The notes below the pieces were generated by a model. That model was not told the DNA's origin, ran no database searches, and worked only from the letters and a program-made list of their open reading frames with translations. Source: Selenomonadales bacterium UBA7018 (GTDB lineage Bacteria; Bacillota; Negativicutes; Selenomonadales; Selenomonadaceae). From it: a stretch of DNA of 5,613 nt. The DNA lies in assembly GCA_002448305.1 (NCBI GenBank), contig DJWY01000011.1, positions 1-5,613 of the forward strand, given 5' to 3'. Every line of letters starts with the position of its first letter. Position 1 is the first letter of the stretch. A program made the position numbers and the translations under genes. Below are positions 1-5,167 of the stretch, in pieces.

Positions 1-239
1 CGTTTTTCGTTATGCCTGTTAATTAGATGATGAAATTTTTTCAACTGGTCATGTATTGCTTTTATCATGTATAAATTTCTTTCCCAAGCGTCGACAGAAT
101 CTTCTTCCACTGTGTTCAATGATTCCAAAATTTCAACATCGGATTTATCAGACGGAAAATAAAAATCTTTGAAGAAAGGACGTTGAAGAATACGTGTGGC
201 ATCGAAATCGCGAAAGGCAAAAGCGTTTTTAGTTTTCAT
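1..239 (-). CDS. Partial hypothetical protein (N-terminal 79 residues), downstream of relaxase
   Basis: An open frame on the minus strand starts with ATG at 239 and runs off the left edge without a stop, giving 79 codons. The protein begins MKTKNAFAFRDFDATR and continues with ILQRPFFKDFYFPSDKSD. It is hydrophilic, rich in Lys, Asp, Glu and Phe, and has no signal peptide or membrane segment in the visible part. The region from about residue 35 is acidic and then becomes basic (LKKFHHLINRHNEKR), which looks helical. The start is supported by GGAGG at 249-253, nine bases upstream, and by a near-consensus promoter at 370-398. It lies in the same direction as the relaxase, 324 bases downstream. 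I do not recognise the family. An accessory or cargo gene of the same mobile element is possible from position alone. That the gene is real is fairly secure; its function is unknown. Confidence 0.72.
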   Translation of the reverse strand, partial: MKTKNAFAFRDFDATRILQRPFFKDFYFPSDKSDVEILESLNTVEEDSVDAWERNLYMIKAIHDQLKKFHHLINRHNEK

Positions 240-248
240 GCTTTATCG

Positions 249-253
249 CCTCC
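249..253 (-). promoter_or_regulatory. Ribosome binding site of the partial gene
   Basis: The minus strand reads GGAGG followed by a nine-base spacer and ATG at 239. This perfect anti-16S match supports a real gene running off the left edge and fixes its start. Confidence 0.75.
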
Positions 254-369
254 AGAGTATTTTATCGAACGATTTGCAAACATGTATTTGTCGCGGCGAA
301 CAATTGAGTCGTCAATTTTTTTTGATGTTTTAAGAATAGATTCGACATCGTTCTGGTCTTTGTAAAAAA

Positions 370-398
370 ATATTAGCGCAAAAGAAGTGTTCCGTCAA
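370..398 (-). promoter_or_regulatory. Sigma-70/sigma-A type promoter for the partial gene
   Basis: On the minus strand the -35 box TTGACG (393-398) is separated by exactly 17 bases from the -10 box TAATAT (370-375). Each box differs from consensus by one or two bases. The predicted transcription start is near 363, leaving a leader of about 120 bases before the ATG at 239. The left-edge gene therefore probably has its own transcript rather than depending on relaxase read-through. Confidence 0.7.
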
Positions 399-486
399 CT
401 TTGCTTTGTTTTCAAAACAAGAATTTACGTACACCGCTTTTGCAAATTTTTTTCGCTGATTTATCGCGTCACTACGTGGTTTTTCC

Positions 487-509
487 ACACTTATCCGTAG
501 GATAAGTGT
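487..509. repeat. Perfect 10-bp inverted repeat, candidate oriT core
   Basis: ACACTTATCC (487-496) and GGATAAGTGT (500-509) are exact reverse complements around a 3-base loop. On the plus strand the right arm contains TAAGTG (503-508), and a second TAAGTG follows at 510-515. Transfer origins used by MOBQ relaxases (RSF1010, pIP501 type) typically have an inverted repeat followed closely by a nic region beginning TAAGTG. The usual continuation CGCCCT is not present here; the sequence reads AACTTC instead. It lies 54 bases past the relaxase stop codon. No T-run follows on either strand, so it is a poor intrinsic terminator. Seen: the repeat. Inferred: the oriT role. A regulator-binding palindrome is the main alternative. 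Confidence 0.4.
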
Positions 510-563
510 TAAGTGAACTTCGGCTGACTTTGGGGGGACATCTGTTGAGCTTTTGTCCAACTT

Positions 564-2846
564 TTACAACTCGCGAACAATTTTCTTACGGATAAATTCG
601 TCTTTGTCAAAGTCGGTCATCATCTCCCAATCTTTTTCCATTTCCAGATTGTTGCCGTCGAAACGAGCGACGAGTTGAACGGCGTAAGGTTCGCCCATCA
701 GCGCATCAGCAATGATGGCAGTCAACGCATTTTCGTTCAAAGGCGAGTTTTTCGTGGAATCACTCACGGGCTGAATTACTCGATACAAGCGATTTTTCTT
801 TAGGCTTGAAAAGTTGTCATTTATAGCGTGGAAACGTTTTTCTGCTACTTGCAGTTTTGGTGATAAATCAGCGATAAGCTTTTTTGCCACTTCATATTCT
901 TGAGAGATTTTTAAGTTTTTGAAGAGAATATTGGCAACAAGGAAGGCAATTTTTTCTTTCGCTTCCTCTGTTTGGCACAAAGTTTCCAATCGAGTTGATT
1001 CTTCGTCCAGCCAAATTTTGGTCTCCGCGAGTTTTCGCTCGGTCTCTTCTAAACGAAATTTTTTCTTGGTAAGGTAATAATGTTCGCGAAGTTTGTCGCC
1101 GTCGGAATACCATTTTTTGCTTTTGAAAGTTTGTTGCCAAAGAAGGAAATGAGAATTATCGCGCTCGAACTGTTCCAAAGTTTCCTCGTATGATTGTTGC
1201 TGAGCGTGAAGTTTGTCAAAATCGCCGTGAGCGAAAATATTCTTAGCCCGTCGCAAAGCGTTCAAAGGACTCACGTGCTGAAGCAACAAACGATTTTTAT
1301 CATCAACGGTGTCTTCGTATTGTTTCTTCAAGGAACGATACTGAGCACGCAAGCAGTCTCTGACTTCAGAAGCAGTAAAAGTCGTTTTAGGCGTTTTTCG
1401 TGTTTCAATCTTCTTGCGCATAGTCGCTACATTTTGCAAAACGGCTTCGCTTGTTTTTTTCAGTTCTGCCAAGATTTTAAGGTCGTTTTGTAAAAGACTG
1501 TGAATAACAAGTTCCATATTTTTGCGTAAATACGGGCGTTGCATTTTTTCTTGAATAGCCCAATAGTGCGAATTTTGTTGAGCAAGGTAAGTGCTCAGTT
1601 TGGAATTTTTATCTTTAATGAGGGATTCGATATATCGTAAGGCTTGTTCATTATCAGGATACCAAGTTGTTGGAGAAATTTCTTTCAAGATTCGCTCAAG
1701 ATATGCCCGCTGATTTACTTTGCTTTCGTAGTCGCGAATGAATTGATAGTCTGTTGCCGATAGATATTCTTTCTGAGCGCGATGTCTGGCACGTAAGCCG
1801 CCAATCAATTCTCTCTTCAGTTTTCTGATTCTTGTAAGTCCGGCTACAATTTCCTGATTCAAAAGTCGCGAAGATTCATCATCCAGATTCGCCGACTTGT
1901 AGTTAGTCGAGTTCATCAGTACACGGCTGGCGTTTTCGGCTTGCCGGACTAAAAATTTCGTTTCGCCTTCTTCGATTGCTTTTTGATGCATATCAAATTG
2001 AAACAGGCGAGATTGTTTTTCTTGGATTCTCGCTCGGTAGTTTTTAACGTCCGTCGTTAAAGCGTTTTCTTCGTGCGCCGCGATTATACCAATGTACGAT
2101 TCTGGCATTCGCTTATAGAGTTTAGCCAGAAATTCATCATCATTTTGTTCTGCCTCGACTTGCTGGGCTTTTAAAGTCCTGTGGTCGACGCGGATTGAAA
2201 ATCCATTTTTCGCGAGCACGTCATTTTGAATTCGCGCAAAATCTTCTCGAAGCTCATGGAAATATTTTTTACTGTGCCATTTTTTATCTTTGGGAGCACC
2301 GTGCTCGCGGCGACGTTCAAAACTTGCGACTTTTTTGTCTCGTAATGGTTTAGCCGCTCGGCGAAAATACTTATAAGCGGGTCGCTCGCTTATTCTCTCC
2401 ACGTCATCAATCAATCGTTCAGAAAACATGATATGAACGTGCGGGTGTCTCTCCCCCGATAGTTCCCCTGCTTTTTCGTGGATCGCGTACGCATAATAGT
2501 GATTTGCCAAATGATTCTTGAGGAACCTGTCGACAATCTCGCGATTTTGCTCCAGTGACAATTCATTGGGTAATGACAGCTCAATTTCTTTGTATCGACA
2601 GTTTCCTTTATCCTCGTATTTGGTCGCCGCGCTGAAAAATTTTTGCGCCGAGCCTTTCGTCCACTTCGGCAACTGATTTCCCTTGTAAACGCAATCATTT
2701 TTGTCGCTTTGCGCTCCTTCGCGGTTGATATAATCTGCGTGAGCTTTTCCTTCCTCCCGAAGGATATAATCCGCATGTCGTTTCGCCGACACTCTCGTTC
2801 CGCTCGACTTCGTGTCGTCCTTAACTCTCAAATGATAGGTAGCCAT
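564..2846 (-). CDS. MobA/MobL family relaxase (MOBQ-type conjugative mobilization protein)
   Basis: This 760-residue cytoplasmic protein is expected to nick one strand at a transfer origin, stay covalently bound through a tyrosine, and pilot the strand during mobilization. The N-terminus MATYHLRVKDD resembles MobA relaxases. Tyrosine motifs HADYILRE (Tyr27) and HADYINREG (Tyr39) lie where the nicking tyrosine of the family sits. The metal-binding HUH-type motif is HPHVHIMFSER at 134-144 (His134, His136, His138). Residues 53-75 (VYKGNQLPKWTKG, then FFSAATKYE) and 85-95 fit the family core. From about residue 265 to 690 the chain is highly charged and helical, probably coiled coil. A compact tail follows (about 700-760, ending RKKIVREL). 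I see no primase or helicase motifs. I chose the ATG at 2846 over a longer TTG start at 2894 because AGGAGG stands nine bases upstream and family homology begins at MATYHL. The frame is intact. The substrate and whether it is active are unknown. Confidence 0.9.
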   Translation of the reverse strand: MATYHLRVKDDTKSSGTRVSAKRHADYILREEGKAHADYINREGAQSDKNDCVYKGNQLPKWTKGSAQKFFSAATKYEDKGNCRYKEIELSLPNELSLEQNREIVDRFLKNHLANHYYAYAIHEKAGELSGERHPHVHIMFSERLIDDVERISERPAYKYFRRAAKPLRDKKVASFERRREHGAPKDKKWHSKKYFHELREDFARIQNDVLAKNGFSIRVDHRTLKAQQVEAEQNDDEFLAKLYKRMPESYIGIIAAHEENALTTDVKNYRARIQEKQSRLFQFDMHQKAIEEGETKFLVRQAENASRVLMNSTNYKSANLDDESSRLLNQEIVAGLTRIRKLKRELIGGLRARHRAQKEYLSATDYQFIRDYESKVNQRAYLERILKEISPTTWYPDNEQALRYIESLIKDKNSKLSTYLAQQNSHYWAIQEKMQRPYLRKNMELVIHSLLQNDLKILAELKKTSEAVLQNVATMRKKIETRKTPKTTFTASEVRDCLRAQYRSLKKQYEDTVDDKNRLLLQHVSPLNALRRAKNIFAHGDFDKLHAQQQSYEETLEQFERDNSHFLLWQQTFKSKKWYSDGDKLREHYYLTKKKFRLEETERKLAETKIWLDEESTRLETLCQTEEAKEKIAFLVANILFKNLKISQEYEVAKKLIADLSPKLQVAEKRFHAINDNFSSLKKNRLYRVIQPVSDSTKNSPLNENALTAIIADALMGEPYAVQLVARFDGNNLEMEKDWEMMTDFDKDEFIRKKIVREL

Positions 2847-2855
2847 GAAAAAAAA

Positions 2856-2861
2856 CCTCCT
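2856..2861 (-). promoter_or_regulatory. Ribosome binding site deciding the relaxase start
   Basis: The minus strand reads AGGAGG, then nine bases (mostly T), then ATG at 2846. This sits inside the longer open frame that begins at TTG 2894, so it shows that the extra 16 codons are not translated as part of the relaxase. Confidence 0.8.
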
Positions 2862-2947
2862 TTGCTCCATTGTGACACAAAGAAGGGCTTCCAAAATCTT
2901 ATGTTTTTGCTTTTTTTCGAGGGCTGGTCGGGCGTAATGAATTCAGT

Positions 2948-2976
2948 TTGACAGCAAAATTCTTTTGTTCTATTAT
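2948..2976 (+). promoter_or_regulatory. Near-perfect sigma-70/sigma-A promoter for the riboswitch-ABC operon
   Basis: The -35 box TTGACA (2948-2953) matches consensus exactly, the spacer is 17 bases, and the -10 box TATTAT (2971-2976) matches five of six positions. The predicted start is near 2983, about 20 bases before the cobalamin aptamer. Such a strong constitutive promoter fits control exerted downstream by the riboswitch rather than by an activator. Confidence 0.85.
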
Positions 2977-3002
2977 CTGCGCAGTGATTGAAAACAGAAT
3001 AC

Positions 3003-3168
3003 GGATTGAATCAGGTGGCGCAAGCCTCAATAAGGAATTCGGTATAAGCCGGAGCGGTCCCGCCACTGTAACAGCGAGCGATTCTGCAATTATGTCATTG
3101 GACGATAAGTCTGAGAAGGCGCAGATAGCTATGACCTGAAGCCAGGAGAATTGCCTGATTAACAATCA
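3003..3168 (+). ncRNA. Cobalamin (B12) riboswitch aptamer
   Basis: The leader shows the ordered conserved parts of the cobalamin riboswitch. The closing P1 helix is formed by GATTG and ATCAGG (3004-3015) with CCTGAT and CAATC (3154-3167). It is followed by AATAAGGAA with a TTCGG/CCGGA hairpin, the core AGCGGTCCCGCCACTGTA (3053-3070), and the 3' B12 box AGCCAGGAGAATTGCCTG (3140-3157). These elements bind adenosylcobalamin or a related cobalamin and usually repress the downstream genes when ligand is abundant. The element sits directly after a consensus promoter and ahead of two permease genes in the same direction, so it most likely controls that operon. Exact ends are approximate, and the subclass (AdoCbl versus MeCbl/hydroxo-Cbl) cannot be settled by eye. 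Confidence 0.93.
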
Positions 3169-3390
3169 CCGTTTGACCTGCGAGTGACGGGGAGGGGATT
3201 TTGGACGCAATACGTGTGTCCGAAATTCCGGCTAAATGCCGGCTTTTTTGATTTGCCTTCGCCCGTCAGGTTAAGGCATTTTTTGTTGCCACTTTACCTT
3301 TTAACTGCTCATAAATTTTTTCCGAGATATTCGGAACCTTCTTCAAACAATGCTCATGAGAGCTTAAATAAATTACGGAGGTGAAAATTT
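3169..3390 (+). promoter_or_regulatory. Riboswitch expression platform and untranslated leader
   Basis: After the aptamer the leader holds a hairpin at 3198-3226, the terminator at 3228-3249, and segments that can close a larger domain: TTGACC (3173-3178) with GGTTAA (3269-3274), and TGACGGG (3185-3191) with CCCGTCA (3262-3268). Further on are a 6-bp hairpin TTCCGA/TCGGAA (3320-3336) with no T-run after it and a small GCTC/GAGC hairpin (3352-3363). A strong RBS, GGAGGTG (3377-3383), precedes the permease TTG by nine bases after GGAGG. Pairings are from complementarity by eye; no folding energy was computed. The only open frame here begins with an unsupported GTG and is probably chance. Confidence 0.55.
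3228..3249 (+). terminator. Rho-independent terminator in the riboswitch expression platform
   Basis: CCGGC (3228-3232), loop TAAAT and GCCGG (3238-3242) form an all-GC 5-bp stem, followed by C and six T residues (3244-3249). It lies about 60 bases past the aptamer and 141 bases before the permease start, as expected for transcriptional control by premature termination. A second strong hairpin sits just upstream (3198-3206 with 3218-3226, nine pairs including one G-U, extendable inwards) and may stack on it. Confidence 0.72.
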
Positions 3391-4329
3391 TTGAATCGAT
3401 TAGCGAATCGACTTTTGCAAATGCTGGTAACTCTGGTAGGCGTGAGTTTCTTGACGTTCTGCTTGACTTATCTTGCGCCCGGTGACCCTGCGGCAATGCT
3501 TCTTGAATCGGCAGACACAATCGTTTCGGAAGAAATTTTGCAAAAGACGCGAGAGGAACTGGGATTGGATAAACCGTTCCTCGTGCAGTATGGAAACTGG
3601 GCGGCGGGACTTTTGCAAGGTGATATGGGAATGTCGTATTCAGCGAAAAAGCCAGTCGTTGAGAAATTATCTGAAGGCTTCGTCGGCACGATTTTATTGG
3701 CGTTCGTGACGGTGATATTTGTGCTGATAATTTCCATTCCATTGGGCATTTGGTCGGCAGTGCGGCAAAATGAGTGGCCAGATTATCTCGTCAGATTTTT
3801 TTCCTTCATAGGAGTATCAATGCCAAATTTTTGGCTCGGACTAATTTTGCTTTATATCTTCGGCCTCAAGCTGGGTTGGTTCCCGATAGCAAGTTCGACG
3901 ATTACAGCCAAAGGAGTTATCTTGCCGGCGGTGACGTTAGCAATTTATCAGTCAACAAAATATGTTCGGCAAGTGCGAACGGTTATTCTCGACGAACTTC
4001 ATCAAGATTACGTTATCGGAGCCAGAGCGCGTGGCTTGAGTGAGTCAGCGATACTTTTCAAGCACGTTTTACCTAATGCCGTCTTGCCGCTGATAACGTT
4101 GTTGGGAATGTCAATCGGCTGGCTTTTGGGCGGCGTGGCGGTTATCGAAATCGTTTTCAGCTGGCCTGGTATGGGGAATATGGCGGTACGAGCGATAATG
4201 ATGCGCGATTATCCGCTGATTGAAGGATTTGTGTTGTGGATTGCTGTCGTCTACATGATGATAAATTTTCTGGTCGATGTGTCTTACTCTTATCTCGACC
4301 CGAAATTGAGAAAGGGTGAGCAACGTTGA
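3391..4329 (+). CDS. ABC transporter permease, NikB/DppB/OppB family
   Basis: This inner-membrane permease of 312 residues is the usual length for the DppB/NikB family and would form half of the translocation channel of a binding-protein-dependent importer. Seen in the protein: a first membrane helix (about 9-29), PGDP at 30-33, GLDKPFLVQY at 58-67, GDMGMSYS at 77-84, and further membrane helices around 98-121, 135-158, 175-190, 228-252 and 277-297. The EAA-type cytoplasmic loop, which contacts the ATPase, is at about 206-233 (DYVIGARARGLSESAI, then HVLPNAVLP). FSWPGMG (256-262), RDYP (272-275) and a C-terminal YLDPKLR are family hallmarks. The start is TTG, chosen because GGAGGTG stands at the right distance. 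It is the first gene behind the cobalamin riboswitch, so cobalt or another metal is the favoured substrate. The family also transports nickel and peptides, and the permease sequence alone does not decide. Confidence 0.92.
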   Translation: MNRLANRLLQMLVTLVGVSFLTFCLTYLAPGDPAAMLLESADTIVSEEILQKTREELGLDKPFLVQYGNWAAGLLQGDMGMSYSAKKPVVEKLSEGFVGTILLAFVTVIFVLIISIPLGIWSAVRQNEWPDYLVRFFSFIGVSMPNFWLGLILLYIFGLKLGWFPIASSTITAKGVILPAVTLAIYQSTKYVRQVRTVILDELHQDYVIGARARGLSESAILFKHVLPNAVLPLITLLGMSIGWLLGGVAVIEIVFSWPGMGNMAVRAIMMRDYPLIEGFVLWIAVVYMMINFLVDVSYSYLDPKLRKGEQR

Positions 4330-5144
4330 TTGAAGTTTTCAAGAAAAATCGGGTGTTCGCCGTTTACAGTGCGGCGGTAATTTTTATTTTGTTCGTGGCA
4401 ATTTTCGCGCCGTATCTGGCTCCGCAAGACCCTTTCGACGGAAATATGCGCAACGTCCTGCAACCGCCATCAGCCGAACATTTGCTCGGAACGGACAAAC
4501 TCGGACGCGATACCTTATCAAGAATTATTGCCGGAACTCAAGTCTCGCTGTTCATGACGATTTGTCTTGTAATTTTGCTGGCAATTGTCGGATCAACTGT
4601 CGGAATAACGTCGGGTTACTTCGGCGGAAAGGTTGAGATGATTTTAATGCGCCTTGCTGATATGATGCTTGCATTCCCTGGCGTCGTGCTTGCCATTGCT
4701 ATTGCGGGTATTTTGGGCGGATCGGTAGTCAACACAATTCTTGCACTTTTAATAGTCGGCTGGGCGAAATATGCAAGGCTCGTGCGAAGTCTGGTCATCA
4801 AGCTCCGCAATAACGATTTCATTATCGCCGCGCAAGTCAACGGCACCAAGACGATTAACATTTTATGGCGGCACATACTGCCGAATATTTTGCCGATGGT
4901 CGTCATAACCGGCGCAATGGATATCGGCACAATGATGATGGAAATTGCCGGCTTGTCGTTCCTCGGTTTCGGAGCACAACCGCCAACGCCTGAATGGGGA
5001 CTCATGCTTAACGAGGGGCGCCAATACATTCAAACTGCGCCGTGGCTTATGATTTATCCCGGTGCGGCGATTTTTATTGTCGTGGCAACGTTCAATCTTT
5101 GGGGCGACAGTTTGCGCGATGTTCTCGACCCAAGACAACAATAA
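4326..5144 (+). CDS. ABC transporter permease, NikC/DppC/OppC family
   Basis: This is the second inner-membrane permease, 272 residues, expected to pair with the preceding NikB/DppB-type protein. An N-terminal membrane helix (about 10-32) is followed by the family signature EHLLGTDKLGRDTLSR (51-66). Then come GYFGG (97-101), RLADMMLAFPGV (109-120), an EAA-type loop (about 164-190: NDFIIAAQVNGTKTINIL, then HILPNILP), SFLGFGAQPPTPEWG (211-225) and the C-terminal DSLRDVLDPR (261-270). Its TTG start overlaps the stop of the upstream gene by four bases (TTGA), with AAAGGGTGAG at 4311-4320 as RBS, so translation of the two permeases is probably coupled. The frame is intact. A metal (cobalt or nickel) substrate is inferred from the riboswitch and family, not from residues. 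Confidence 0.92.
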   Translation: MIEVFKKNRVFAVYSAAVIFILFVAIFAPYLAPQDPFDGNMRNVLQPPSAEHLLGTDKLGRDTLSRIIAGTQVSLFMTICLVILLAIVGSTVGITSGYFGGKVEMILMRLADMMLAFPGVVLAIAIAGILGGSVVNTILALLIVGWAKYARLVRSLVIKLRNNDFIIAAQVNGTKTINILWRHILPNILPMVVITGAMDIGTMMMEIAGLSFLGFGAQPPTPEWGLMLNEGRQYIQTAPWLMIYPGAAIFIVVATFNLWGDSLRDVLDPRQQ

Positions 5145-5152
5145 TTTTTCTA

Positions 5153-5157
5153 AGGAG
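5153..5157 (+). promoter_or_regulatory. Ribosome binding site of the solute-binding protein
   Basis: AGGAG lies ten bases before the ATG at 5168 and supports it over the nearby out-of-frame ATG at 5163, which opens a short frame without a recognisable product. Confidence 0.7.
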
Positions 5158-5167
5158 TGTTGATGCA

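Larger units (their letters stand above)
240..563. other. Intergenic region between relaxase and partial gene
   Basis: This 324-base AT-rich stretch has no convincing gene. It holds a near-consensus minus-strand promoter (370-398), an untranslated leader of roughly 120 bases before the partial gene, a perfect 10-bp inverted repeat (487-509) and an AT-rich near-palindrome at 405-421 (TTGTTTT c AAAACAA core). A small 4-bp hairpin, GTGG-TTTTT-CCAC at 476-488, overlaps the left arm of the larger inverted repeat, so the two structures exclude each other. There is no hairpin followed by a T-run, so no obvious terminator for the relaxase gene. Confidence 0.7.

Noticed and set aside
183..365. Plus-strand 60-codon frame
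   Set aside because: It lies antisense to the partial left-edge gene and its leader, has no RBS, and the minus-strand gene has a clear RBS and promoter.
487..509. The inverted repeat as a rho-independent terminator of the relaxase gene
   Set aside because: The stem is strong but is not followed by a T-run on the minus strand (GGAAAAACC follows) or on the plus strand.
330..560. Minus-strand 76-codon frame starting with TTG just after the relaxase stop
   Set aside because: No ribosome binding site, a TTG start, and it runs through the inverted repeat and the -35/-10 boxes of the left gene. Composition looks non-coding.
2896..2924. Possible minus-strand -10 box TAAGAT (2896-2901) for the relaxase
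   Set aside because: At 16-18 bases upstream there is no -35 resemblance (GCCCTC-like) and no extended -10 TG, so I could not call a promoter.
2899..3165. Minus-strand 88-codon frame
   Set aside because: It is entirely antisense to the promoter and cobalamin aptamer, whose conserved sequence explains the region.
3320..3336. TTCCGA/TCGGAA hairpin as a second terminator in the leader
   Set aside because: Only six pairs, and the T-run lies before rather than after the stem on the plus strand. On the minus strand it is followed by A residues.
3184..3384. Plus-strand 66-codon frame inside the riboswitch leader, considered as a leader peptide
   Set aside because: The GTG start has no proper RBS, and the frame runs through the terminator and hairpins of the expression platform.
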